Source: UBA7957 sp965222695
Lineage (GTDB): Bacteria > Pseudomonadota > Gammaproteobacteria > Granulosicoccales > Granulosicoccaceae
Assembly: GCA_965222695.1 (NCBI GenBank)
Contig: OZ244967.1
Coordinates: forward strand, 3,224,001 to 3,288,000
DNA length: 64,000 nucleotides
Reading direction: 5' to 3'
The position numbers and the translations under genes are program-made. Below the pieces are notes generated by a model, which was not told the origin of the DNA, made no database searches, and worked only from the letters and a program-made list of their open reading frames with translations. Every line of letters starts with the position of its first letter. Positions within the stretch are counted from its first letter, which is position 1. Below are positions 26,215 through 35,582 of the stretch, piece by piece.

Positions 26215-27471
26215 ATGCTGAATAAAATGCGAGGCATCCTGGACGTCTGCGAACAGGCGACTCAGGTTGCAATTGAAGAGACTACCCGTCCACTGAGCAA
26301 CGGCACGTCGCTGAATATGTTGTCCCATGAGCGCCTGCCGTTCTCGCTGGAAGAGTTCGTCCGTCGCTATGAGCTGATCTCCAAAGGCATCGAAGAAGCC
26401 GGCCTCGACGCGATACTGATCCGTACCCCGGAGAACATCACCTACTTCAGTGGTTACGAGACACCCGGTTACTACAAGTACCACTGCATCATCATCGCCC
26501 CGGGTCAGGATCCGGTCTTCCTGTTGCGCGACTTCGAGTGGATGAACATCCCCGAGTTCAGCTGGATCACTAAGTTCGTCAAGGTTTACGACAACGACTT
26601 CCCACCGGCGCTGACCGCCGGCATTCTCAACAAGATGGGTCTGGCCGGGAAGCGGATCGGTACCGAACAGAAGGGCTGGTTCTACACCGTTGAAGAGCAC
26701 CTGGCGATCGCCAAAGAGACCGGTTGTGAGCTGATTTGCTGCACCGACCTGCTGCGCAAGCCGCGCCAGATCAAGTCGCAGGAAGAGATCGACGTGATCG
26801 ATCGCGCCTGCCAGATGGTCGACAAGGCGACCCTGGCCGGCTACGAAGCCACCGTTGAGGGCGCTTCGGGCGACCAGATCAACGCCGTGGTCAACCACTC
26901 GTTATTCGAAGACGGCTGCGGCTACATGGGTCTGCCGCCGTTCGTTCTGGTTGGCGATCGTTCCTGCGTACCGCACGCCACTGGCGGTGCCAATGTGCTG
27001 AAGAAAAACGACGTGATGTACTTCGAAATCTCGGCGTCCTACAAGCGTTACACCGGCGCGCTGATGCGCACCATCTTCCTGGGCAACCCGAAGCGGGAGT
27101 GGGTCGACTGTGCGAAGGCCTGTATCGCCGCAGTGGAAGCCGCCTGCGACTTCATCAAACCGGGTGTCACCTCGGGCGAGGCCGACACCGTCGCCCGTGC
27201 TGCGATGAAAGAGCATGGCTTTGACAAGAACTACCTCAATCGTCTGGGCTACTCGCTGGGTATCGCCTACGCGCCGGACTGGGGTGAGGGCGAGGTTATC
27301 GACCTTAAGCAGGGCGACGAGCGCGTGCTGCAGCCGGGCATGGTATTCCACATGCCGCCGATGAACCTGAAGTGGCGCGAGTACGGTATCGGCTTCTCCG
27401 AGACCATCGTACTGACCGAGGACGGCTGCCGTTCATTCTCCAAGCTGCCCAAAGAGATCATCATCAAGTAA
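26215..27471 (+). CDS. M24-family hydrolase, ectoine hydrolase (DoeA)/creatinase-like
   Basis: This 418-residue protein has the two-domain pita-bread fold. The N-terminal creatinase domain shows LDAILIRTPENITYFSGYET. The C-terminal catalytic domain shows VPHATGGANVLKKNDVMYFE, YAPDWGEGEVIDLKQGDE and the end GIGFSETIVLTEDGCRSF. These, with PDWGE and the FHMPP stretch, resemble DoeA, which opens the ectoine ring to N-acetyl-diaminobutyrate. Creatinase and prolidase belong to the same fold. The ATG at 26215 has AGGAG in front. About 40 extra N-terminal residues precede the homology. A terminator follows, so it is a single-gene unit. Confidence 0.85.
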   Translation: MLNKMRGILDVCEQATQVAIEETTRPLSNGTSLNMLSHERLPFSLEEFVRRYELISKGIEEAGLDAILIRTPENITYFSGYETPGYYKYHCIIIAPGQDPVFLLRDFEWMNIPEFSWITKFVKVYDNDFPPALTAGILNKMGLAGKRIGTEQKGWFYTVEEHLAIAKETGCELICCTDLLRKPRQIKSQEEIDVIDRACQMVDKATLAGYEATVEGASGDQINAVVNHSLFEDGCGYMGLPPFVLVGDRSCVPHATGGANVLKKNDVMYFEISASYKRYTGALMRTIFLGNPKREWVDCAKACIAAVEAACDFIKPGVTSGEADTVARAAMKEHGFDKNYLNRLGYSLGIAYAPDWGEGEVIDLKQGDERVLQPGMVFHMPPMNLKWREYGIGFSETIVLTEDGCRSFSKLPKEIIIK

Positions 27472-27492
27472 GCTGATGACCTAGAATACTAG

Positions 27493-27524
27493 GGCCTCAT
27501 CTTCGGATGGGGCCTTTACTTATT
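27493..27524 (+). terminator. Rho-independent terminator after the first M24 gene
   Basis: GGCCTCATC (27493-27501) pairs with GATGGGGCC (27506-27514) with one wobble, closed by a stable TTCG loop, followed by TTTACTTATTTT. Confidence 0.85.
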
Positions 27525-27621
27525 TTATGGCCATGCTGGTTGCAACCATGTCACACGCAGCCGGCATCGCCATAAACCGATTGACCAGCCCTACTGAAGA
27601 CCGTTGATACGGGAGAGAACC

Positions 27622-29130
27622 ATGGACCAGATCGTCGCCGACTACATCGCTCAATACGGCATCTCTGACGCCGCCCTACGCTTCCTCAATCAGGAGCAGG
27701 GCATGCTGATCAACGGCCGCTTCATTCGCACCGGCGAACGCGAAGCCGCCAACGTATACGACTTCTACACCGGTGGCGTCATCACCGCCATTCCGCGCGG
27801 CACCGTCGAGGATGTCGACACCGCGGTGGCCGCCGCCCGCTATCAACTTGAGGAAGGCGAGTGGTCCAAGCTCAAGCCACTGGAGCGCGAAATCTTGATC
27901 AACAAGCTGGCCGATCTGCTTGAGGCCCACGCCGAGGAGATCGCCGAGATCGAGGCGGTCGATAACGGCAAATCCAAGGTGTTTGCCCGGGAGGTCGACA
28001 TCCAGGGGGCGATCGACACGCTGCGCTACTTCGCCGGTTGGGCAACCAAAATCCACGGTCGGGTGACTGAACCGTGCAACTTCCCCGGCAACAACCTAGC
28101 TTTCACCGTTAAAGAGCCGGTTGGTGTGGTTGGCTCCGTGGCACCGTGGAACTTTCCGCTGCAGACCATGATTTGGAAACTCGGCGCCACCCTGGCCGCC
28201 GGTTGCACCACCGTCATCAAGCCGGCCGAGCTGACCTCGCTTACCACCCTGCGCTTTGCCGAGCTGATCGCCGAAGCCGGCATCCCCGGCGGCGTCATCA
28301 ACATCATCACCGGTGCCGGTTCAGTGATCGGTCAGGCGATCGCCGAACACCTGGGGATCGACAAGGTCACCTTTACCGGCTCGACACCGGTCGGCAAAGG
28401 GGTCGGCAAGACCGCGATCACCCGCATGGCCCACCTGACGCTGGAGCTGGGCGGCAAGTCGCCGGTAATGGTGTTCGACGATGTCGACGTCAAAGAGGTG
28501 GCCAGCAAGGTGGCCGAAGGGATCTTCTTCAACTCGGGCCAGGTTTGCGATGCCGGCTCGCGCGCCTACATCCACGAGAGCATCTACGAAGAGTTTTTGG
28601 CCGAGATCAAAGCCTACGCCGCCGAGCTGAAGGTCGCGCCGGGGCTGGATCCCGACTGCTACATCGGACCGCAAGTCGGACAGCGCCAACTCAAGGGGGT
28701 CGCCTCCTACATTCAGCAGGGTATAGATGCCGGCGCGCGCCTGATCTGCGGTGGTCTGCCCGAGCAAGGTAGCCCCTTTGTGGTGCCGACTGTGTTTGCC
28801 GACTGTAAGCAGGACATGAGCATCGTGCAGGAGGAGATCTTTGGCCCGGTACTGGTCACCGCGCCGTTCAAGACCGAGGAGGAAGCGGTCGCGCTGGCTA
28901 ACGACAGCGGCTTCGGCCTTTCCTCGGCGGTCTACTCCAAGAGCATTGACCGCGTATTGCGGGTGGTTCCGCAGATCAAGGCCGGCACAGTCAAGGTCAA
29001 CAGCGATGGCCTGCTCGATCCCGCCCTGCCCTTTGGCGGCTACAAGGAGTCCGGGGTCGGTAAAGACCTGGGGGCGGAGCAGTTGGAGCACTTCCTGGAA
29101 ACCAAAACGGTATTTATCTCGATTTCTTAA
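27622..29130 (+). CDS. NAD(P)-dependent aldehyde dehydrogenase (BetB-like)
   Basis: The 502-residue product is a full class 1/2 aldehyde dehydrogenase. It has the substrate-tunnel VGSVAPWNFPLQTMIWKL, the nucleotide-binding KVTFTGSTPVGKGVGK, the general base in LTLELGGKSPVMVF (Glu) and the nucleophile in FFNSGQVCDAGSRAYI (Cys). Betaine aldehyde dehydrogenase and phenylacetaldehyde dehydrogenase are close in style. The ATG at 27622 with GGGAGA before it is preferred over the in-frame TTG at 27604. It heads a + strand run aldh-eutA-cupin-eutB-eutC, and may oxidise an aldehyde made by the GMC enzyme or after demethylation. Confidence 0.9.
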   Translation: MDQIVADYIAQYGISDAALRFLNQEQGMLINGRFIRTGEREAANVYDFYTGGVITAIPRGTVEDVDTAVAAARYQLEEGEWSKLKPLEREILINKLADLLEAHAEEIAEIEAVDNGKSKVFAREVDIQGAIDTLRYFAGWATKIHGRVTEPCNFPGNNLAFTVKEPVGVVGSVAPWNFPLQTMIWKLGATLAAGCTTVIKPAELTSLTTLRFAELIAEAGIPGGVINIITGAGSVIGQAIAEHLGIDKVTFTGSTPVGKGVGKTAITRMAHLTLELGGKSPVMVFDDVDVKEVASKVAEGIFFNSGQVCDAGSRAYIHESIYEEFLAEIKAYAAELKVAPGLDPDCYIGPQVGQRQLKGVASYIQQGIDAGARLICGGLPEQGSPFVVPTVFADCKQDMSIVQEEIFGPVLVTAPFKTEEEAVALANDSGFGLSSAVYSKSIDRVLRVVPQIKAGTVKVNSDGLLDPALPFGGYKESGVGKDLGAEQLEHFLETKTVFISIS

Positions 29131-29193
29131 CTGTTACTGCGCTGTTCACGACCGGTCCGGCGGGCCAGTCGATGATGGCTGGAGATTCACACG

Positions 29194-29976
29194 ATGACCG
29201 CAACCACTCCCGTTAGTTTTGACGTCAAGCTCGGTGCTGGCTCCGTCAATACCTATATTGGCCTGCTGGCGTTGCAAACCGACGAAACCACCGAGCACGA
29301 TTTCAACCAGATGCTGCCCGATAACAGCGGCATCATGTTTTATACCACCCGCATCCGCTGCTTCAACCCGATCACCCCGGAGAACCAACTGAAGATGGCG
29401 CCGCAGCTGCAGGCCGGATCGGAGCTGTTGCTGCCCGACCTGCCGGTATCGGCCATCGCTTTCAGCTGTACCTCCGCGACCGCCATCATCGGCTACGACA
29501 ACGTCGCCCGCCTGATCCGCGCCGGACGCCCTGAAGACAGCGGGGATAAGCTAGCCGTGATCACCCCGGCCACCGCCGCCATCGCCGCTTTTGAGGCGTT
29601 CGGTATTCGCAAGCTGGCGATGCTGACCCCCTACAACGACGAGGTCAACCAGCAGCTGATCCAAGCCTACGAACAGGGCGGCGACCTCGAAGTCACCAAG
29701 CTCTGCAGCCTGTTCGTCGCAAGCGATGTCGACATCGCCCGCATCACCCACGACTCGATCAAGCAGGGTGCGCGTGAAGCCTACGAGGCCGGTGCCGAAG
29801 CGGTCTTCCTCTCCTGTACCGCGATGCCGGCCATCGGCGTGATCGAGGCGCTTGAACAGGAGCTCGGGGTGCCGGTATTCAGCTCCAACCAATGTATGTT
29901 CTGGCACTGTCTCAAAGCGGCCGGTTACCACCAGCCGATTCACGGCTACGGCCGCCTGCTGGCCGAAAAACGCTAA
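29194..29976 (+). CDS. eutA: EutA-like protein, Asp/Glu racemase-maleate isomerase superfamily
   Basis: The 260-residue product has the two pseudo-symmetrical Cys motifs of this superfamily: AIAFSCTSATAIIGY and AVFLSCTAMPAIGVIE, plus LAMLTPYNDEVNQQLI. In hydroxyectoine degraders EutA, EutB and EutC together convert the hydroxyl compound to the ectoine-type one. The order eutA-(cupin)-eutB-eutC seen here is why I prefer EutA over maleate isomerase or arylmalonate decarboxylase. 63 bp follow the aldehyde dehydrogenase stop. Confidence 0.8.
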   Translation: MTATTPVSFDVKLGAGSVNTYIGLLALQTDETTEHDFNQMLPDNSGIMFYTTRIRCFNPITPENQLKMAPQLQAGSELLLPDLPVSAIAFSCTSATAIIGYDNVARLIRAGRPEDSGDKLAVITPATAAIAAFEAFGIRKLAMLTPYNDEVNQQLIQAYEQGGDLEVTKLCSLFVASDVDIARITHDSIKQGAREAYEAGAEAVFLSCTAMPAIGVIEALEQELGVPVFSSNQCMFWHCLKAAGYHQPIHGYGRLLAEKR

Positions 29977-30031
29977 CCGCCGGCACCCAAAGAGCCTTGC
30001 CCAAAGAGCCCTGTAAAAAGAGAAACAAACC

Positions 30032-30397
30032 ATGAGCAAACTGACCAAACTTGACCCCGACGCAGCGCTCGGCGAGGGATTCGTCACCGCCGAGACCGTT
30101 ATCGCCGGAGAGCCGAATGACGGCTACACCTCCTTCGCCAAAGTCGGCAACCTCGATATCGGCCTGTGGGGCTCGGGACCGTACGAAGAGCGGATCGACT
30201 GCCCGGTCGACGAAGTGATGTTCGTCATCAGCGGTAGCGCCACCCTGACCGCCGATGACGGCGAAGTGACCGAGATCCAGGCCGGCGACGCCGTTTACAT
30301 GGCCAAGGGCTGGAAAGGGGTATGGAAACAGACCGAAGCGATCCGCAAATTCTGCGTGATACTGGAAAGCCAACCGCCGAGCGAGAGAGATTTATGA
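30032..30397 (+). CDS. Small cupin protein
   Basis: This 121-residue single-domain cupin resembles the EutQ or ureidoglycine-aminohydrolase-type fold (EERIDCPVDEVMFVISGSAT, then EIQAGDAVYMAKGWKGVWKQ). The usual His-rich metal motif is poorly kept: the first cupin motif has Cys/Glu rather than a His pair, so metal binding is uncertain. Its stop overlaps the eutB start (ATGA), giving tight coupling. A helper or isomerase role in the EutABC step is a guess; I know of no fixed place for a cupin in that pathway. Confidence 0.78.
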   Translation: MSKLTKLDPDAALGEGFVTAETVIAGEPNDGYTSFAKVGNLDIGLWGSGPYEERIDCPVDEVMFVISGSATLTADDGEVTEIQAGDAVYMAKGWKGVWKQTEAIRKFCVILESQPPSERDL

Positions 30398-31392
30398 CTG
30401 ATAACGCTGTCATCCTCGCGGACATCCAGCAGGCCCGTGAAACCATCGCCTCCACGGTCCGCCAAACGCCGCTCAATCCCAGCCCCAGCTTGAGCGACAG
30501 AGCCGGCGTGCCGGTTAACCTCAAGCTTGAGATGCTGCAGATCTCCGGCAGTTTCAAACTGCGCGGGGCGGCCAATGCGATCGCCAACCTGAGCCCGGAG
30601 CAGAAGGCCGCCGGGGTCTGCGCGATCTCGACCGGTAATCACGGTCGCGGTCTGGCCTATGCCGCAAAGGCGGCCGGAGTGCGTTGTATCATCTGCATGG
30701 GCAATCTGGTACCGCAGAACAAAATCGACGGCATCAAGGCGTTGGACGCCGAGGTGCGGATCATCGGCAGCTCACAGGACGAAGCCGAGGCCGAAGTGGA
30801 GCGCCTGATCAACGAAGAGGGGATGGTCAACCTGCCGCCGTTCGATCATCCGCATATCATCGGTGGCGCCGGTACCGTGGGTCTGGAGCTGCTGGAGCAG
30901 ATGCCCGACGTGCAGAACGTATTGGTGCCGGTTTCCGGCGCCGGCCTGCTATCCGGAGTCGCCATCGCCCTGAAAGCCCAGAAACCCGGTGTCAAAATCA
31001 TCGGCATCTCGATGGAGCGTGGTGCGGCCATGTACGAAAGCCAGCAGGCCGGCAAGCCGATTCAGGTGCCGGAGCTAGCCACGCTGGCCGACGCGCTGGG
31101 CGGGGGTATCGGCCTGGATAACGCCTTCACCTTTAACTACGTGCGCGATCTGTGCGACGAATTTCTGCTGGTCAATGAAGATGATATCGCCAACGCTATC
31201 CGGCACGCTTATTGGGAAGAGCGGATGATTGTTGAAGGCTCCGGTGTCGTGGGCATTGCCGCTATCTTGTCTAACAAAGTTAAGCTGGACGGTCCTTCCG
31301 CTGTGCTGATGACCGGCCAGAATCTGGATTTAAATCTGCATCACCGAATTATCTCCGGCGAAAACGTTAATCTAGCTGAGGAAGAGAATTAA
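30394..31392 (+). CDS. eutB: EutB-like PLP-dependent dehydratase
   Basis: The 332-residue product is a fold-type II PLP enzyme of the threonine dehydratase group. The PLP lysine lies in SGSFKLRGAANAIANL, the phosphate loop is probably VPVSGAGLLSGVAIALKAQK, and STGNHGRGLAYAA is the Asn/His ring-binding motif. The C-terminal ADALGGGIGLDNAFTF is shared with hydroxyectoine-utilisation dehydratases. It should eliminate water from a beta-hydroxy amine or amino acid to give an imine. The related BhcB (beta-hydroxyaspartate dehydratase) is an alternative. It is coupled to the cupin and 2 bp from eutC. Confidence 0.85.
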   Translation: MTDNAVILADIQQARETIASTVRQTPLNPSPSLSDRAGVPVNLKLEMLQISGSFKLRGAANAIANLSPEQKAAGVCAISTGNHGRGLAYAAKAAGVRCIICMGNLVPQNKIDGIKALDAEVRIIGSSQDEAEAEVERLINEEGMVNLPPFDHPHIIGGAGTVGLELLEQMPDVQNVLVPVSGAGLLSGVAIALKAQKPGVKIIGISMERGAAMYESQQAGKPIQVPELATLADALGGGIGLDNAFTFNYVRDLCDEFLLVNEDDIANAIRHAYWEERMIVEGSGVVGIAAILSNKVKLDGPSAVLMTGQNLDLNLHHRIISGENVNLAEEEN

Positions 31393-31394
31393 TC

Positions 31395-32387
31395 ATGCCA
31401 AATATTAATATCCTGACTGAAAAAGAGCTGCGCGCCGCGGTACAGCTGGACCTAGCCTCTATCGACTGCATCGATGCCTGCTTTAAAACCCTGGCCACCG
31501 AAAAAGTGGTTATGCCACCGGTGATGTCGCTACCGGTTGAAGAGGTCAATGGTGATGTGTGTGTCAAAACCGCTTACATTCCTGGCGTCAAAACGTTCTG
31601 CTTGAAAATCTCCCCAGGTTTTTTCGACAACTACAAGCTAGGGTTGCCCAGCACCACCGGTCTGATGGTGGTCCACAACTCCGTAACCGGTTTTGTGGAA
31701 AGCGTGCTGCTCGACAACGGCTACCTCACCGACGTGCGTACCGCGGCTGCCGGCGCTGTCTCTGTTCGTCACATGGCTCGCGAAGACGCCAGCAGCGTGA
31801 CCGTGATCGGTACCGGGGTGCAGTCGCGCCTGCAGCTGGAAGCCATCTGTCTGGTACATGACATCAAGCGAGCCGTGATCTGTGGTCGTGATCAAGCCAA
31901 GGCGGAAAAACTCGCCGCTGAACTGGCCGAAAAGCTGGGTATTGAAATCACCGCCACCACCGACATGGAACCGGCCTGCAAAGCCTCCGATATTATCGTG
32001 ACCACCACCCCGGCCAAAGCGCCGCTGGTAAAAGCCGCTTGGCTGCAACCGGGTCAGCACGTTGTGGCCATGGGTTCCGACCAGAGCAACAAGGTTGAGC
32101 TGGAAGCCGAGTGTGTCACCAAGGCCGACGTGTTCGCCGTGGATAAGCGCGAGCAATCGGCCGAGCGCGGCGAGCTGCGTTACGCCATCGAAAAGGGCGT
32201 GGTGACCTCTGCTGACAGTTACCCAGAGCTAGGCGAGATTATCGCCGCCCAAGCCACTGGCCGCCCAAGCGCGGACGCCATCACCATCTGCGACCTGACC
32301 GGAACCGGTGTGCAGGATACTGCCATCGCCAACTTCGCCAGCGAGCGCGCTGCGGCGGCCAACGCAGGTATGGTGATCGAAAACTAA
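31395..32387 (+). CDS. eutC: EutC-like ornithine cyclodeaminase/imine reductase family protein
   Basis: The 330-residue product belongs to the ornithine cyclodeaminase/mu-crystallin family. A substrate lysine lies in DVCVKTAYIPGVKTFCLKIS, the NAD-binding Rossmann loop is VTVIGTGVQSRLQLEAI, and an Arg/Asp region lies in TDVRTAAAGAVSVRHMA. Family members include iminosuccinate reductase (BhcD) and EutC, which reduce an imine formed by a partner dehydratase. Coming directly after eutB, it most likely reduces the EutB product. A strong terminator follows at 32443. Confidence 0.85.
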   Translation: MPNINILTEKELRAAVQLDLASIDCIDACFKTLATEKVVMPPVMSLPVEEVNGDVCVKTAYIPGVKTFCLKISPGFFDNYKLGLPSTTGLMVVHNSVTGFVESVLLDNGYLTDVRTAAAGAVSVRHMAREDASSVTVIGTGVQSRLQLEAICLVHDIKRAVICGRDQAKAEKLAAELAEKLGIEITATTDMEPACKASDIIVTTTPAKAPLVKAAWLQPGQHVVAMGSDQSNKVELEAECVTKADVFAVDKREQSAERGELRYAIEKGVVTSADSYPELGEIIAAQATGRPSADAITICDLTGTGVQDTAIANFASERAAAANAGMVIEN

Positions 32388-32442
32388 CACCCAGTAGTGT
32401 TGCTAAGCCCGGCTCAGAATTGTTGTTCTGACAAAAAGCAGA

Positions 32443-32478
32443 AGCCACAAGTGTCTCGACGCTTGTGGCTTTTTGTTT
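32443..32478 (+). terminator. Rho-independent terminator of the aldh-eutA-cupin-eutB-eutC run
   Basis: AGCCACAAG (32443-32451) pairs perfectly with CTTGTGGCT (32462-32470), then TTTTGTTT. This ends the plus-strand operon. Confidence 0.9.
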
Positions 32479-32892
32479 GGGTGCCCTGAATAAAGTGTCT
32501 CGGTTTTGCTTTGCAGTTAGCGCAAAGCGTTACTGCCGAGACGGAATGTGCTGTTTCTAGGAGCGTTACGCAGGCTGAGTGCAATCGAGATGAAGCGGCT
32601 GTTTTGCGAACAAAGCAGCCTGTTAGGGATTGCTAATAAAATATTGACTGTGTAATCCGAAATGCGAGTCAGCGCCTCTGTCTATGGGGTGGTTATAGAG
32701 CTCAAATTGATCAAATATCACTAATGCAGGGCGTCAAGGAAAGATGCTCATCACACACAAAACGAGGTACTAACCAACAGGTTAAACCCTCCTTCTTTCA
32801 TGGATTTGTGTCAGATTTGGCCTGAACTAATGCACATCATCAAGGTGGCCCGGCTCAGCTTTAAGCGCCTGGATCGCGTTTTCTCTAGACAG
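32479..32892. other. Intergenic stretch between convergent units
   Basis: About 410 bp between the eutC terminator and the end of the second eutB. I see no gene, repeat or clear second terminator in it. Confidence 0.5.
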
Positions 32893-33887
32893 TTAACGGC
32901 CTCCGACTTGAACCGACCCCAGCGTCACATTTTCTCCCCGAATGACTGCATTAAATTGATCCATGTCCACATTACACCCGGTTATGATTAGCGCAGTCGG
33001 CCCCGTCACCTTTATCTTGCCGGCCAGAATTGCTCCGTGACCAACCGCAGATGCTCCTTCAGCCACTTGTTGATCAGTGTGAAAGAGGCAATTCATTCCT
33101 GCATAGATCTCCGCCTCGGTGAGTAAAATCACTTCATCGACCAGATTACGACAGAGTGGGAATGTATAGCGGTTATCTAGTCCGATGCCACCACCAAGTG
33201 AATCGGCCAGAGTTTCAACCTCTTCCGTTGCAACCGGCTTCCCGGCTTCTAGGCTAGCCGCCATTGCAGCACCTCGGTCCATGCTGATACCGACAATGCG
33301 GATTAATGGTTTAAAAGCCTTGGCTGCCAAAGCGATACCAGCGATCAGTCCACCTCCGGACAGAGGAACCAGCAATGCCTCCAGCTCCGGTCTCTCTTCA
33401 AGCAGCTCCAGAGCAATGGTGCCTTGGCCTGTAACAACATCATGGTTGTCAAAAGGGTGAATATTGGTCATCCCCTCTTCAACAACCAAACGTTCAGCTT
33501 CAACACTAGCCGCATCCTGCGATTTGCCGACCCGTATGACGTTCGCACCAAGTGCCTCAATTCCTTGCACTTTGTTCATAGGTACTAATTCTGACAGGCA
33601 GACAGTGGCTTTAACGCCGAGTTTTTGGGCTGTGTAAGCAACAGCACGACCGTGATTGCCGGTTGAACAGCAGACTACACCGCCGGCTTTCTGTGCAGTG
33701 CTCAAGCGCGAGATAGCATTCGCGGCGCCGCGAAGCTTGAAAGCGCCAATCGGCTGCAGGGTTTCGAGTTTGAGGTATAGCTCATGACCAACCTGATCGG
33801 AAAGCTTTGATCGAACCAATGGCGTGTGAATGGCCGAATCATTGCTTTGCGTGCTTGCAGCACATCGTCGAGGGTGGGTAGATTCAT
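32893..33887 (-). pseudogene. Second EutB-like dehydratase with an N-terminal frameshift
   Basis: From 33819 to the stop the frame reads as a close relative of EutB: IGAFKLRGAANAISRL (PLP Lys), STGNHGRAVAYTAQK, LSGGGLIAGIALAAKAFKPL and LADSLGGGIGLDNRYTF. The expected N-terminus, MNLPTLDDVLQARKAMIR, starts at an ATG at 33887 in a different frame. The two frames meet between about 33821 and 33842, where the HTPLVRS stretch picks up. One inserted or lost base would restore a normal 331-residue protein. It is either a true pseudogene, a gene starting at the TTG at 33819 without about 22 residues, or a sequencing error. It lies 104 bp downstream of the second M24 gene. Confidence 0.75.
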
Positions 33888-33991
33888 AGCGGGTACTCAG
33901 GATGATTTTATGTGGCCGTTATCTTGGTAAAAAATGCTGCCCCGGTACAGAGGGCAGCAGCTCCGTCACCTTGAAATACGCCGTTAGGCCA

Positions 33992-35161
33992 TCAGGCCTG
34001 GAAGACGACGCGATCCAAGCCAGGGGTCAGAATACAACAGCCGCCATCTTCCACCACAATGGTCTCGGTGATACCGACACCGGCATAGCCCGGCACTTGC
34101 ACCCACGGAATCAAATGGAAGGTCATGCCCGGCTCAAGCAGCATGTCGTGACCTTGACGCATGGAGATGATGTGACCTTCACCCCAGTCCGGTGCGAAGG
34201 CGATACCGATGGAGTAAGCCGTACGAGCCGCCTGCTCAACACCTGGTGCTTTAGCAATCAAGTCGCGGGCCAAGGTATCGATGGAGGATGCTGGAACGCC
34301 TGCCTTGATGTTATCTAGGCACAGGTCCATCGCGTCGAGACAGACCTGCTCGCCGTTCTTGATCGCCTGAGGGGTTGGTCCGACGCTGACGGTACGCATC
34401 ATCGCAGTGTGGTAACGGTTGGTGACACCGGCCACTTCCAGGAATACGTAGTCGTTTTCTTGAACGGTACGGTGCTCCCAGGTCATGTGGCCTACCGCGC
34501 CTCGCCAGCCGGTCGCGATAAACGGAGCCATCGCCGGCCACTCCGAGCCTGCCAAAATCATTCCGTTGTAGATCGCTGCGGCAATCTCGTCTTCGTTGAC
34601 GCCGGCACGAACCGCTTCGATGCCCACCTTCATGCCCGCCACGGTCGTTTGACCGGAGATCTCCATCTTCTGGATCTCCAGTGGAGACTTGATCTTACGC
34701 AACTGCTCGACGATGCCGGTACAGTTCTTGAATTTTGCGTTTGGCAGCTTGGAGACAATTCCCTCGTATTCGAAGTTACGTAGAAAGTAGGCGTCACGAT
34801 CGATACCGATGGTGCCTTTATCTAGGCCGTAGTGCTTGATCATATCGGTCACCACCTGACTCGGGTCTTCATGATCCGCATACGGGTGGTTGTTCTTGAT
34901 CCATGTCCGCGCCGGGATATTAGAGGACTCCAGCAGGCGCACGGTCATGAACGGCTCTCTGTCGGCTGGAACAACCAGCACCTGGAACCAATAGTATCCC
35001 GGTGTCTGGTAACCAGTCAGGTAAAACAGGTCGTGCGGCATGGCCAGGATAACGGTATCCATGCCTTGCGCCTGCATCGAAGCACGCAGATTGGCGATAC
35101 GGGTTTCATATTCCTCAATAGGGAAGACTAGATCGCCATGTTGTGGTTGGGGGTATGCCAT
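33992..35161 (-). CDS. Second M24-family hydrolase (DoeA/creatinase-like)
   Basis: A 389-residue pita-bread protein. The N-terminal domain shows MDTVILAMPHDLFYLTGYQT and the catalytic domain shows GHMTWEHRTVQENDYVFLEV, AFAPDWGEGHIISMRQGHD and GVGITETIVVEDGGCCIL. It is clearly a paralogue of the protein at 26215 (shared FYLTGYQTPGYY/TYFSGYETPGYY and PDWGEG motifs), without that protein's N-terminal extension. The ATG at 35161 is chosen for its CAGGAG; the frame opens earlier at 35224. Two M24 paralogues suggest two successive or alternative ring or amide cleavages. Leads the minus-strand pair with the second eutB. Confidence 0.87.
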   Translation of the reverse strand: MAYPQPQHGDLVFPIEEYETRIANLRASMQAQGMDTVILAMPHDLFYLTGYQTPGYYWFQVLVVPADREPFMTVRLLESSNIPARTWIKNNHPYADHEDPSQVVTDMIKHYGLDKGTIGIDRDAYFLRNFEYEGIVSKLPNAKFKNCTGIVEQLRKIKSPLEIQKMEISGQTTVAGMKVGIEAVRAGVNEDEIAAAIYNGMILAGSEWPAMAPFIATGWRGAVGHMTWEHRTVQENDYVFLEVAGVTNRYHTAMMRTVSVGPTPQAIKNGEQVCLDAMDLCLDNIKAGVPASSIDTLARDLIAKAPGVEQAARTAYSIGIAFAPDWGEGHIISMRQGHDMLLEPGMTFHLIPWVQVPGYAGVGITETIVVEDGGCCILTPGLDRVVFQA

Positions 35162-35582
35162 TGAACTCTCCTGCAACAGCGGTTGATTTGCCAGAGAAGT
35201 ATACGTCTGGCATTTGAAGCTCAAATAACCCTGTACTTGAGTTTACTTTTAAAGCGATCAAAGTAACTGTTGCTATTATTTTGATTTAACTAGAATAAAC
35301 AGAGGGTTAGTCACAATTTCTAATGGCGACACATGCTTCATCAACGAAAAACGGAATATCATGTTGTACACATCGCGGTTGGCATCAAGAGTTTAAGCTG
35401 CTAGATTAATTCGCATCTGGATTTGCTGGCTTGCCAGATGCTCGGCTCAGCGCTTACCGCTGCCACACTCACCGAGCCCCCTGAATCGCGGCACAGCGTG
35501 AGCTGTATCTCGCCGTGATGCTATGCGGCAAAGCTACGGCCACGCTCTTAAGACAACCCTTAAGAGGCGATAGCGAAAACCC
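35162..35582. other. Divergent promoter region between the second M24 gene and the GMC gene
   Basis: About 420 bp, AT-rich on the left part. It must hold promoters for both divergent units. I could not pick out convincing -35/-10 pairs or operator repeats. Confidence 0.4.

Noticed and set aside
30394..32387. Beta-hydroxyaspartate pathway (BhcB and BhcD) instead of EutB and EutC
   Set aside because: The families are related, but the aldolase BhcC is absent and EutA lies directly upstream, so the Eut reading fits better; it is kept only as an alternative.
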